Assembly (NCBI GenBank): GCA_963808545.1
Contig: CAWEGB010000011.1
Location: 434,001-498,000, forward strand
From: JACVRW01 sp963808545
GTDB taxonomy: Bacteria > Actinomycetota > Thermoleophilia > Solirubrobacterales > Thermoleophilaceae
Length of the DNA: 64,000 nucleotides
Direction of reading: 5' to 3'
Shown here: in pieces, positions 11,379 to 20,030 of the stretch
How the letters are laid out: every line of letters begins with the position of its first letter
How positions within the stretch are numbered: the first letter of the stretch is position 1
Made by a program: the position numbers and the translations under genes
Notes under the pieces: generated by a model
Told to the model about the DNA's origin: nothing
The model's input: the letters and a program-made list of their open reading frames with translations, nothing else
The model's database searches: none

Positions 11379-13030
11379 CCGTGCGTGCCGCGCTCGCCGC
11401 GGTGTTGATGCTGGTGTGTTGCACCGGCGTTGCCTCGGCTCAGCCGGACCGCGAGCGTCCGCCGAAGCGCCCGAACATCGTGATGGTGATGACCGACGAC
11501 CAGACGCTCGAGTCGATGCGGGTGATGTCGGGCGTGCGCCGGACGCTGGGCGAGCGGGGCACGACCTTCGAGCGCGCCTTCGTGTCCAACCCGCTCTGCT
11601 GCCCGTCGCGCTCCACCCTGTTCACCGGCCAGTACTCCCACAACCACGGCGTGCTCGGCAACCAACCTCCGGATGGCGGCTACGGGCGGCTCAACAAGAC
11701 CGAGTGGCTGCCCGTCTGGTTGCAGCGGGCGGGGTACCGCACCGTGCACATCGGCAAGTTCCTCAACCGCTACGGGGTGGACTCGCCCCCCACCGAGGTG
11801 CCACCGGGCTGGAGCGAGTGGTACGCCTCGGTGGACCCGTCCACCTACCAGTTCTACGGCTACACGCTGAACGAGAACGGCCTCCTCAACACCTACGGCC
11901 TGGACCGCAACCCGCTCTTCTACTCCACCGACTACTACGCCGAGCGGGCGGTCTCCGTGATCCGGCGCATGGGCGAGACGCGCACGCCGTTCTTCCTCTC
12001 GGTGGCCTTCCTCGGGCCGCACAGCGGCGGTCCGAGGGACGCCGACGATCCCGCCGGCCAGCCCACCCCGTCGCCGGCGCCGCGCCACATCAACCGCTTC
12101 GCCGCCGAGCCGGTGCCGCCGGATCCCTCGTTCAACGAGTCCGACGTCTCCGACAAGCCGACCTTCATCCAGGCGCGGCCGCCGATCAACCAGAGGCGTG
12201 CGCTGGGCATCGAGGAGAACTACCGCCAGCGGCTCGAGTCGCTGCTGTCCATCGACGAGGGCGTGGTCCGCATGGTGGAAACGCTGCGAGCCGAGGGCGA
12301 GCTCGACAACACGCTGATCGTGTTCACCAGCGACAACGGCTTCTTCCACGGCGAGCATCGCCTGCCCAACGGCAAGGTGCTGGTCTACGAGCCCTCGATC
12401 CGTGTGCCGCTCCTGATGCGCGGCCCCGGGGTGCCCGAGGGTGCTCGCCGCCGCCAGCTGGTCACCAACGCCGACCTGGCGCCCACCATCCTGGCCGCGG
12501 CGCAGGCCGACGCGACCCTGCCCCAGGACGGCCGCTCGCTGTTCGGGCTGATGGAGGACCGCGGCCTCGAGTGGGGCCGCGACCTGCTCATCGAGGGCGC
12601 GCCGGGCGTCAACCAGCCGGCCTACGACGCGCTGCGCACCTACCGCTACGTGTACGCGCAGTACGCCAACGGCGAACGCGAGCTGTACGACCTCGAGCGC
12701 GACCCGAGCCAGCTCACGAGCCTCCACGCCGACCCGGCCTACGCGGAGGTGCAGGCCGAGCTGGCCGAGCGCCTCGGGCTGCTGTCGGTGTGTCGCGGGC
12801 GCGGCTGCCGCGCCAAGCCGGAGGCGCGCGTGGCGGTGCGCGACTGCCGGGCGCGGGTGCGCGGCTCCGGCATCGACAAGGTCCTGTTCCGCAGCCCCCG
12901 GGTGCGGCGCGCGGACGCGGCCCGGCCGTTCGGCGCACGGGTGGGTGGGCGTAGCCTGCGCGCCCGCGTTCAGACCGACGACGGCCGCGTGGTCACGCTC
13001 GACCGGCGGCTTCCGCGCGCCTGTCGCTGA
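11375..13030 (+). CDS. Secreted sulfatase (type I), paralogue of the upstream gene
   Basis: A 551-aa protein starting at GTG 11375, which overlaps the previous stop (GTGA), so translation is probably coupled. It has a short signal peptide (RAALAAVLMLVCCTGVASA), NIVMVMTDDQ with metal Asp41/Asp42, and CCPSR with Cys75 as the formylglycine precursor. FTSDNGFFHGEHRLPNGK follows later. A C-terminal Cys-containing module ending VTLDRRLPRACR matches that of the upstream paralogue. The two are clearly a tandem duplication that has diverged. No formylglycine-generating enzyme or anaerobic maturase is encoded in the window, so maturation must come from elsewhere in the genome. Confidence 0.88.
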   Translation: MTVRAALAAVLMLVCCTGVASAQPDRERPPKRPNIVMVMTDDQTLESMRVMSGVRRTLGERGTTFERAFVSNPLCCPSRSTLFTGQYSHNHGVLGNQPPDGGYGRLNKTEWLPVWLQRAGYRTVHIGKFLNRYGVDSPPTEVPPGWSEWYASVDPSTYQFYGYTLNENGLLNTYGLDRNPLFYSTDYYAERAVSVIRRMGETRTPFFLSVAFLGPHSGGPRDADDPAGQPTPSPAPRHINRFAAEPVPPDPSFNESDVSDKPTFIQARPPINQRRALGIEENYRQRLESLLSIDEGVVRMVETLRAEGELDNTLIVFTSDNGFFHGEHRLPNGKVLVYEPSIRVPLLMRGPGVPEGARRRQLVTNADLAPTILAAAQADATLPQDGRSLFGLMEDRGLEWGRDLLIEGAPGVNQPAYDALRTYRYVYAQYANGERELYDLERDPSQLTSLHADPAYAEVQAELAERLGLLSVCRGRGCRAKPEARVAVRDCRARVRGSGIDKVLFRSPRVRRADAARPFGARVGGRSLRARVQTDDGRVVTLDRRLPRACR

Positions 13031-13124
13031 GCGGCGGTCGAGCGGCCCCGCGCGGCACCCCCTCCGCAGAGCCCTCGCGCCTTCGGCGCTCGCTTCGCTC
13101 TCCTCGTCGCGCATTGCAGGAGCA

Positions 13125-13194
13125 GCGACATCATCCCCGCTTTTCCACAGTCCAGCACTGGCGATGTCGCGACCTGGTGCTGGCGCACGCGTGC
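13125..13194. promoter_or_regulatory. Cluster of dyad symmetries upstream of the CoA-transferase gene
   Basis: Within the 232-bp gap 13031-13262, GCGACATC (13125-13132) pairs with GATGTCGC (13163-13170). CCAGCAC (13152-13158) pairs with GTGCTGG (13177-13183), and GCACGCGTGC (13185-13194) is a perfect palindrome. The first two pairings interleave and cannot both form in RNA. This could be an mRNA-leader switch, the sulfatase terminator region or an operator. No T-tract is present. Confidence 0.35.
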
Positions 13195-13262
13195 CACGGC
13201 CGCTGTCGTTTTGAGCCCTCTCACCGGCGCAGGGCGACCCCGCGCTAGCCTTGGGCTCCCGC

Positions 13263-15089
13263 ATGGGAGTCGAGGCGGCAGTCGACTGGCGTGACCGCCA
13301 GGTTTCGGCCGCGGAGGCGGTCTCGGTCGTGCGCCCTGGCGACAGGGTCTTCGTCGGCAGCGCCTGCGCCACTCCGCGCACTCTGATGGATGCGCTGGAG
13401 CAATCTAGGCGGCCCGGCGTTGTCCTCGTGCATTTCCTCACCGACCGGGTGGGCACGGGGCAGCCGCCCCGCACGAACTATCGGCATCGCGTGTTCTACG
13501 TCGGGCGCGACGTTCGCGCCCTGCATGATGTCCGCGCTCTGCGCGAGTCGGGTCTGGTGGAGTACGTGCCGCTCTCCCTCGGGGACGTCCCCGGGCTGTT
13601 CCGCAATGGTCAGATCCCGCTTGACGTCGCGATGGTGCAGGTTGCGCCGCCCGAACCGGACGGTACCTGCAGCCTGGGGATATCGGTGGACGTGACCAAG
13701 GCCGCGGCGCTGGCCGCCCGCACCGTGATCGCCGAGGTCAACCCGGCGATGCCTCGCACCGCGGGTGACAGCCGGATTCCGGTCGATCGAATCGCGAGTT
13801 TCGTCCCGGTCGAGACCCCCGTGGTGGAGTATCTCCACGAGCCGGCCGGCGAGGTAGCCGAGCAGATCGCCCGCTACGTCGCCCGGCTGATCGACCATCG
13901 GTCGACGCTTCAGGTGGGCCTCGGCCGAGTACCGAACGAGATGCTGGCTCACCTGACCAACCGGCGCGACCTGGCGATCCACTCGGACGTCATCACGGAG
14001 CCGATCGTCGATCTCGTCGCCGCCGGCGTCGTCACCGGCCCGGTGGCGACGAGCTGGGCAATGGGCTCGAGGCGCCTCTACGACCTGGTGGACGACGATG
14101 GCCGCTTCACCTTTCATCCGATCGAGTACATCTGCGACCCAACGGTCATCGGGAGCCAGGAGCGGATGGTGTCGGTGACCCAGGCCTTCACCATCGACCT
14201 CACCGGTCAGGTGTCAACCGAAAGCCTCGACGGCGCGCTGTACGGGGGAGTCTCCACCGGACCGGCGTTTCACCGCGGGGCCCTTGCCTCTCCCGGCGGA
14301 ATGGCAATCGTCTGCCTCGCCTCGCGGACCCCAGCCGGCCGGTCCGCCATCTCGCTCGAGCTTGGGCCCGGCGAGGCGGTGGCGATCCCACGGGCGGACG
14401 TGCACTGGGTGATCTCCGAGTACGGCACCGCATACCTGTTCGGCCGCTCGCTTGCCGAGCGCGCGGTCGCACTGATCGAGCTCGCGCATCCCGATGTCCG
14501 CAGGGAGTTGCTCGACGCCGCCATCGAGAGGGACCTTGTCGGTGCCACGCAGCAGCTGCGCAGCCGCACCGCCTATCCGGTAGCCCAGGTGCGCGACGTC
14601 CGGCTGAACGATGACCGCGAGGTGCGCCTGCGCCCCACGCGCACGAGCGACACCCAAGCGATGCAGGACCTCTTCTATCGACTCAGCGAGGACGACCGGG
14701 AGACCCGGTTCCTCCACAAGCTGAAATCGCTCACCGACACGGCCGCCCAACACCTCTGCAGCGTCGACTACGAGGAGGAGATGGCCTTCGCCGCCGTCGT
14801 CGGGCCGTCGGCGCACGAACGCATCGTGGCCGCCAGCTGCTACTACCTGAGTCCCGCCACCCGCCTGGCCGAGGTCGCGTACATGGTGGATCCGGACTGG
14901 CAGGGCGTGGGCCTCGGAGGAATCCTGCACGCGAGACTGGTCGAGTACGCCCGCGAGCACGGCGCTCGCGGCCTGACCGCGGACATGTTGCTCGGCAATT
15001 CACGCATGATGCGCGTCTTCAAACGCGGCGATCACTCGCTAAGCATCAAGACGGACGCGGGCGTCCAAGAGCTGACCATGCTCTTCTAA
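13263..15089 (+). CDS. Acetyl-CoA hydrolase/CoA-transferase fused to a GNAT acetyltransferase
   Basis: A 608-aa two-domain protein from the ATG at 13263 (a TTG at 13251 is also possible). Residues about 10-435 are an acetyl-CoA hydrolase/4-hydroxybutyrate CoA-transferase-type domain: RPGDRVFVGSACATPRTL, AEVNPAMPRT, VGLGRVPNEM and SEYGTAYLFGRSLAERA. Residues about 455-600 are a GNAT domain with the acetyl-CoA loop DPDWQGVGLGGILHARL. This fusion is known as an annotated family; the partner reaction and acetylation target are not. At the position where characterised CoA-transferases carry the catalytic Glu (IHxE), this protein reads IHSDV (Asp242), with Glu246 nearby. It is monocistronic. Confidence 0.85.
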   Translation: MGVEAAVDWRDRQVSAAEAVSVVRPGDRVFVGSACATPRTLMDALEQSRRPGVVLVHFLTDRVGTGQPPRTNYRHRVFYVGRDVRALHDVRALRESGLVEYVPLSLGDVPGLFRNGQIPLDVAMVQVAPPEPDGTCSLGISVDVTKAAALAARTVIAEVNPAMPRTAGDSRIPVDRIASFVPVETPVVEYLHEPAGEVAEQIARYVARLIDHRSTLQVGLGRVPNEMLAHLTNRRDLAIHSDVITEPIVDLVAAGVVTGPVATSWAMGSRRLYDLVDDDGRFTFHPIEYICDPTVIGSQERMVSVTQAFTIDLTGQVSTESLDGALYGGVSTGPAFHRGALASPGGMAIVCLASRTPAGRSAISLELGPGEAVAIPRADVHWVISEYGTAYLFGRSLAERAVALIELAHPDVRRELLDAAIERDLVGATQQLRSRTAYPVAQVRDVRLNDDREVRLRPTRTSDTQAMQDLFYRLSEDDRETRFLHKLKSLTDTAAQHLCSVDYEEEMAFAAVVGPSAHERIVAASCYYLSPATRLAEVAYMVDPDWQGVGLGGILHARLVEYAREHGARGLTADMLLGNSRMMRVFKRGDHSLSIKTDAGVQELTMLF

Positions 15090-15251
15090 CGGCCAAGATC
15101 GTGCGGAGCGCGAGCCGGAGGCGACATGTGACGGAGTCGGCCGTACCATCGCTTCCGTGAGCCCGGGCGAGAGGATCAGGCGCCGAGCTGGGGCACGGAT
15201 GCTTACAGGTGACGCCCCCGATCGGGCCCGCCGAGCGCGGGACGGTCGGCA

Positions 15252-17204
15252 GTGAACGGCCTATCCGCAAGGAGCGGCTCAACCTGCGCTGCGGCGGCGC
15301 GGGATCGGTCCGCCTACACGCCCGACCGACTGGCCGAGCGGATGCTGGCGTCGGGTCGCGCCCGGGAGGGCGAGCGCAAGCTCGTGACCGTGCTGTTCGC
15401 AGACGTGGTCGGCTCGATGGAGTTGGCCGAGCGGCTCGGCCCGGAGGAGTGGCGGCGCGTGATGGATCGCTGCTTGGCGATCCTGTGCGAGGGGGTCCAC
15501 CGCTTCGATGGGATGGTCGACCAGTTCACGGGCGATGGGCTGATGGCTCTGTTCGGGGCGCCCCTCGCCCAGGAGGACCACGCCGCCCGCGCCTGTCACG
15601 CGGCGCTGCGCCTGCTGGAGCAGCTCACCGGCTACGCAGCCGAGCTGCGCCGCGCCCGCGGGTTGGAGTTTGCCGTCCGCATCGGGCTGAACTCCGGCGA
15701 GGTGGTGACGGGGCCGATCGGGGACGACCTGACGCTGCAGTACGCCGCCGTGGGCCACGCGGTCGGGTTGGGGCGGCGGGTCGAGTCGCTTGCGGACCCG
15801 AACACCGCGTTCGTGTCGCAGGACACGGCGACGCTGGTGGAGGGCTACTTCGAGCTGCGCGATCGCGGCATGCGCGAGGTCAAGGGCGTGAGCGAGCCGG
15901 TGCGTGTCTATGAGCTGGCGGGGCTGGGGCGCCTGCGAAGCCATCTCGAGGTATCGCGGGCGCGCGGCCTGTCGCGGTTCGTGGGGCGCGAGCGGGAGCT
16001 GGCGGCGCTCCAGTCGGCGCTCGCGAGCGCCCGAGAGGGCTCCGGCCAGGTGGTGGGGATCGTGGGAGAGGCGGGGATCGGCAAGAGCCGACTCTGCTAC
16101 GAGTTCGGCGAGCGCTGCCGCAGGAGCGGGATCGAGGTGTGGGCCGGGCAGTGCACCGCCCGCGGCGCGCGCCAGCCGCTGCTGCTTGTGCGCGAACTCG
16201 TGCGCTCCGTCTTCGGCGTCACGGACTGGGATACCGAGCGGGCGGTGCGCGACAAGGTGGCGGGCCGGGCCATTCTCCTCGACCCGTCGGTCGAAGACGA
16301 GCTGCCGCTCATCCTCGAGTTGCTCGGAATCCCAGGCGATGGGCCCTCCGCGGGCTCGGAGGGAGATAGCAAGCCGCTCTTTCCGACACTGAGGCGCCTG
16401 CTGCTCGGCGGGCCGGGGACTGGGCCGCGCGTGATCGTGGCCGAGGAGCTGCGCTGGATCGATCCACCGAGCGAGGCGTTCCTGAAGTCGCTCGCCGAGG
16501 CGCTGTCCCCCACACCCACCCTGTTGGTGGCGAGTTTTCGGCCTGAATACCGGGCCCGTTGGCTCCGGGCCTTCAATTACACGGCGCTTCCGCTGAGACC
16601 GCTCGATGAACCGTCGCTTGCCGCCCTTCTCCGCGATCGGCTCGGCACCGATCCCTCGCTCGTGCCGCTGGCCGAGCGCATCCCGGACCGTGCGGGCGGC
16701 AACCCCTTCTTCGTGGAGGAGCTGATCCGCGACCTGGTCGAGAGCGGTGGCCTCGAGGGCGAGCGCGGCGCCTTTCGGGCCGCCGCTCCGATCGACGAGG
16801 CGGCGCTGCCCGCCACGGTGCAGACGGTGCTGGCGGCGCGCATCGACCGGCTCTCCCAGCGGGACCGGACCGTCCTGCAGACCGCGGCGGTGATCGGGCA
16901 CCGGTTCACCGAGCCACTGCTGAAGCGAGTGACCGGGCTCGATGACAAGGAACTGGATGCAGCGCTGCGAGCGCTGGTGGGGGCCGATCTGCTCGTCCGG
17001 AGCACTACAACCGCAGCCGGGTTCGCCTTCAAGCACGACCTCACCCGGGAGGTCGCCTACCGCTCCGAGCTCAGCGAGCGGCGCGCGCGCATCCACGGCG
17101 CCGTGGCGCGCGCCCTCGAGCAGCAACACCCCGACAAGCGCGACGAGATCGCGGCGCTGATAACACACCACCTGGAAGAAGCCGGCGAGAGCACGCAGCG
17201 CTAA
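15252..17204 (+). CDS. Class III nucleotide cyclase-AAA ATPase signalling protein, shortened
   Basis: A 650-aa protein. Residues about 40-220 are a class III cyclase domain: VTVLFADVVGSMEL gives the first metal Asp, FTGDGLMALFGAP the second, and QYAAVGHAVGLGRRVES the nucleotide-binding segment. An ATPase domain of the large regulator type follows, with Walker A GIVGEAGIGKSRL; the Walker B region VAEELRWIDPP differs from the usual EDLHWAD. Relatives normally run to 1000-1200 residues, with an N-terminal zinc ribbon and C-terminal TPR-like repeats. Both are absent here, and the protein stops just after ITHHLEEAGE. It may be a minimal sensor or a decaying gene. Start is GTG 15252, since the family block YTPDRLAERML lies upstream of the first ATG. 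Confidence 0.75.
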   Translation: MNGLSARSGSTCAAAARDRSAYTPDRLAERMLASGRAREGERKLVTVLFADVVGSMELAERLGPEEWRRVMDRCLAILCEGVHRFDGMVDQFTGDGLMALFGAPLAQEDHAARACHAALRLLEQLTGYAAELRRARGLEFAVRIGLNSGEVVTGPIGDDLTLQYAAVGHAVGLGRRVESLADPNTAFVSQDTATLVEGYFELRDRGMREVKGVSEPVRVYELAGLGRLRSHLEVSRARGLSRFVGRERELAALQSALASAREGSGQVVGIVGEAGIGKSRLCYEFGERCRRSGIEVWAGQCTARGARQPLLLVRELVRSVFGVTDWDTERAVRDKVAGRAILLDPSVEDELPLILELLGIPGDGPSAGSEGDSKPLFPTLRRLLLGGPGTGPRVIVAEELRWIDPPSEAFLKSLAEALSPTPTLLVASFRPEYRARWLRAFNYTALPLRPLDEPSLAALLRDRLGTDPSLVPLAERIPDRAGGNPFFVEELIRDLVESGGLEGERGAFRAAAPIDEAALPATVQTVLAARIDRLSQRDRTVLQTAAVIGHRFTEPLLKRVTGLDDKELDAALRALVGADLLVRSTTTAAGFAFKHDLTREVAYRSELSERRARIHGAVARALEQQHPDKRDEIAALITHHLEEAGESTQR

Positions 17205-17685
17205 ACGGACGCCCACGGGCCAGCACCGCGCGGAGGACGCCGCTGACCCGCGGAACGTGTTGGCCGCGGGTGGTCACGTAGCGTTTGCGGGCGGTTTGCA
17301 CTGCCAGCGACGCCCGGCGCGCCGGCACTTCGGGCGCAGCGCCGGGCCGGGCGCCGCGGGTGCTGGGGGCGGTGGGTGGTTCGCTACTCCCGCGGCAGCC
17401 GGCCGACGATCTCGGGCATCTCGCCGGCGTTCCAGGCGCGCAACGTCGTCGCGGAGATTGCCCAACCGCGTCACGGCCCCTTCCTCCTCTTTTCACGTGG
17501 TCGCGACCCTATTGCCGGGCAGGGCCCGCCGCCACGCCGCGACACCCACCCCGTGTGGCCGTGTCGCTCGATCGCGACAACAGCCTGCCCTCACGCGGTG
17601 AACCGGGGGCGGGTACACGGCCGATCCGGGCTCTCCTGGCACGACCCTCTCGACGCCGGCCTGGATGATTCCCCGCCCGGCGAAT
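17205..17685. other. 481-bp stretch without a confident gene
   Basis: This lies between the truncated cyclase-ATPase and the convergent aldonolactone oxidase. The only coding hints are on the minus strand: a strong AGGAGG-like ribosome site (17481-17490 region), a GTG at 17474, and a short segment with high third-position GC ending in a stop at 17384-17386. I found no recognisable continuation of the cyclase protein in any forward frame, so its C-terminal half appears deleted rather than frameshifted. No transposon ends or long repeats were seen. Confidence 0.5.
17274..17474 (-). CDS. Possible small gene or frameshifted remnant
   Basis: A GTG at 17474 is preceded by AGAGGAGGAA at good spacing. 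The direct frame gives 66 aa of Arg/Pro-rich low-quality sequence (MTRLGNLRDDVARLERRR...). An overlapping frame that ends at 17384 has much better codon use and reads TTLRAWNAGEMPEIVGRLPR before its stop. This looks like the C-terminus of a real protein shifted relative to the start. A short pseudogene is the best explanation; a genuine small protein is possible. Confidence 0.25.
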   Translation of the reverse strand: MTRLGNLRDDVARLERRRDARDRRPAAAGVANHPPPPAPAAPGPALRPKCRRAGRRWQCKPPANAT

Positions 17686-18981
17686 CTAGGCCGCGGCGGG
17701 TACGCCGGCGGGCACCGGCCCGAGCACGCGGCGCAGGTAGTCGTTCTCGAACCGGCCCTCCGGATCTAGCCGATCCCGCACCGCCGCGAACCGCTCCCAC
17801 TCGGGATAGCGAGGGGCGAGCGTGGCCGCCGTCTGGTAATGGCGTTTGCCCCAGTGCGGCCGCCCGCCGTACTCGTCCATGATCGCCTCGACGCCGCGGA
17901 AGTAGGTCTCGTACTCCATGCCCAGGTACTGGTGCACGGCGATGTAGGCGGTGGGACGGCCGTGCGCGGTGGACAGGAATGCGTCGTCGGGGGCCACCAC
18001 GCGCAGCTCGATGGGGAAGCCGACCGGCAGCCGGCGGCGCTCGATCAGGGTCAGCACGCGCTCGAGCGCCTCGGCGGCGTGCTCGCGCGGGATCCCGTAC
18101 TCCATCTCCGTGAACCGGACCAGGCGGACGTTGGCGAAGACGCGGTTGCTCGCGTCGAGGTGCTCGGCGCCCCCGAGCACCGAGGCGATGCCGCGGTTGA
18201 GCGAGGGGATCAGCGCCGGGGCTCGCCGTCCGAGCCGGCAGGCCAGGCCGAGGGCGGCGTTCTCCAGCAGCACGTCGCGGACGAAGGCCTTGGCGCGGCC
18301 CGGCGGCTCGGGCGGCCGGTCCGTGCGCTGCGAGCTGAGGGTGAGCGCCTTGCGCGTGTAGGGCATCACGAAGGCCTCGAAGTGATCGTGGGCGTCCACG
18401 TGCCGGTCGAGGCCGGCCAGCACGTCGTCGAGCGGGCGCGGCGCGTCCACCCGGTGGATGGTGAAGGCGGGCACGCAGCGCAGGGTCACCGCCGTGATCG
18501 CGCCCAGGGCGCCCAGGCTCACCTGGGCCGCCCGCAGCTCGTCGCCCTCGCTGATCTCCCGGAGCTCGCCGGAGCCGTCCACCATTCGCACGGCGGCGAC
18601 CCGCGACGAGATGTTGCCGAAGCGTCCGCCGGTGCCGTGCGTGGCGGTGGAGATCGCGCCGGCGAGCGTCTGCGGATCCACGTCGCCCTGGTTCTCCATG
18701 GCCAGGCCCCGGGCCCGCAGCTCCTCGCCCAGCCTGCGCAGGGAGATGCCCGCCTCCACGGTCACCTCGTGGCCGTCCGCCGCGAGCACACGGTCCATCC
18801 GGCCGAGGTCGACCATCACGCCCTCGGTGCAGGCGATGTCGGTGAACGAATGCCCCGAGCCGGCGACCTTCACCCGCGGGGATCCGGCCACGATCCGGGC
18901 GAGTTCCTCTTCCGACGCCGGACGCTCGATGCGGGTCGGCGCGCAGCGCTGCTGGCGCGCCCAGTTCGTCCAGGTGGCCAA
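17686..18981 (-). CDS. FAD-linked aldonolactone oxidase (D-arabinono/L-gulono-1,4-lactone oxidase type)
   Basis: A 431-aa VAO-type flavoenzyme. The N-terminal FAD domain contains VKVAGSGHSFTDIACTEG; the His in GSGHS is the residue that binds FAD covalently in this family. GDVDPQTLAGAISTATHGTG is the second FAD block. The C-terminal ALO domain ends with YGGRPHWGKRHYQ, where HWGK is characteristic. Such enzymes oxidise aldono-1,4-lactones or related polyols. The start is TTG 18981, six bases after the trxB stop, so it is the last gene of the PAP2/flippase/trxB operon. Confidence 0.88.
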   Translation of the reverse strand: MATWTNWARQQRCAPTRIERPASEEELARIVAGSPRVKVAGSGHSFTDIACTEGVMVDLGRMDRVLAADGHEVTVEAGISLRRLGEELRARGLAMENQGDVDPQTLAGAISTATHGTGGRFGNISSRVAAVRMVDGSGELREISEGDELRAAQVSLGALGAITAVTLRCVPAFTIHRVDAPRPLDDVLAGLDRHVDAHDHFEAFVMPYTRKALTLSSQRTDRPPEPPGRAKAFVRDVLLENAALGLACRLGRRAPALIPSLNRGIASVLGGAEHLDASNRVFANVRLVRFTEMEYGIPREHAAEALERVLTLIERRRLPVGFPIELRVVAPDDAFLSTAHGRPTAYIAVHQYLGMEYETYFRGVEAIMDEYGGRPHWGKRHYQTAATLAPRYPEWERFAAVRDRLDPEGRFENDYLRRVLGPVPAGVPAAA

Positions 18982-18986
18982 GCGGC

Positions 18987-20030
18987 CTACGAGGCCGCGG
19001 ACTCCGCGACCGCCTGCCCGGCCTCTTCCACGCGGTCGGGGTCAGGGGTCCAGTGCGCCTCCGGATCGATCGGCGTGTCGCGCAGGTAGGCCTCGGCGTC
19101 GAGCGCGGCCATGCAGCCGGTGCCGGCGGCCGTGACGGCCTGGCGGTAGACACGGTCGGTCAGGTCCCCGGCGGCGAACACCCCGGCGAGCTTGGTCTTG
19201 GTCGAGCGGCCCTCCACCAGCAGGTAGCCCTCGTCGTCCACGGGCAGCTGATCGGCCACCAGGTGCGAGTTGGGCTTGTGGCCGATGGCCACGAAGGCCC
19301 CGGTCACCATGAGCTCCTTGTGCGAGCCGTCCTCGGTGTTCTCGAGCACCGCCTTCGCGAGCGAGCCGTTCTCTCCGGGCTCGAAGCGCTCCACGACGTA
19401 GGGCGTGATCAGCTCGATGTTGTCCATGGCCTTCGCCCGGTCGAGCATGATCGCCGAGGCGCGGAACTCGTCGCGGCGATGCACGATGCCCACCTTTCCG
19501 GCGAACTTGGCCAGGAAGGTCGCGTCCTCCATCGCGGTGTCGCCACCGCCGATCACGAGCGTCTCGTGGTCGCGGAAGAAGGCGGCGTCACAGGTGGCGC
19601 AGTAGGAGACACCACGCGCCGCGAGCTCGTCCTCGCCGGGCACACCGAGCTTCTTCGGCTCGGCGCCCATCGCGAGGATGACCGCGCGCGTCTTTATCTC
19701 CTTGCCCGCCACGGTGACGGTGTGAGGGGCCCCGTCTTCCGAGAGTTCGATGGCGGTGGCGTCGTCGGTGATGAAGCGCGTGCCGAAACGCTCGGCCTGG
19801 TCGCGCAGGTCCTGCATCATCTGGGGGCCCATCACGCCCTCGGGATAACCGGGGTAGTTCTCCACGTCGGTGGTCTGCTGGAGCAGCCCGCCCCAGGCGA
19901 AGCCCTCGATCACGAGCGGATCGAGGTCGGCGCGCGACGTGTACAGCGCGGCGGTGTAGCCGGCCGGGCCACTGCCCACGATCACGACGTTCTCGGTGTC
20001 CCTGACCTCGGTATCCATGTGTTCCCCCAT
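18987..20030 (-). CDS. trxB: Thioredoxin-disulfide reductase
   Basis: A 347-aa NADPH-dependent flavoprotein that keeps thioredoxin reduced in the cytosol. It shows the FAD loop VGSGPAGYTAALY, the redox pair in YCATCDAAFF (Cys144, Cys147), the NADPH loop VIGGGDTAMEDATFLAKF, and AAGDLTDRVYRQAVTAAGTG near the C-terminus. The C-terminal extension is about 25 residues longer than usual. The ATG at 20030 overlaps the upstream stop as TAATG, favouring coupled initiation there. An in-frame ATG at 20018 has a GGGGGA ribosome site and is the alternative. Confidence 0.96.
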   Translation of the reverse strand: MGEHMDTEVRDTENVVIVGSGPAGYTAALYTSRADLDPLVIEGFAWGGLLQQTTDVENYPGYPEGVMGPQMMQDLRDQAERFGTRFITDDATAIELSEDGAPHTVTVAGKEIKTRAVILAMGAEPKKLGVPGEDELAARGVSYCATCDAAFFRDHETLVIGGGDTAMEDATFLAKFAGKVGIVHRRDEFRASAIMLDRAKAMDNIELITPYVVERFEPGENGSLAKAVLENTEDGSHKELMVTGAFVAIGHKPNSHLVADQLPVDDEGYLLVEGRSTKTKLAGVFAAGDLTDRVYRQAVTAAGTGCMAALDAEAYLRDTPIDPEAHWTPDPDRVEEAGQAVAESAAS

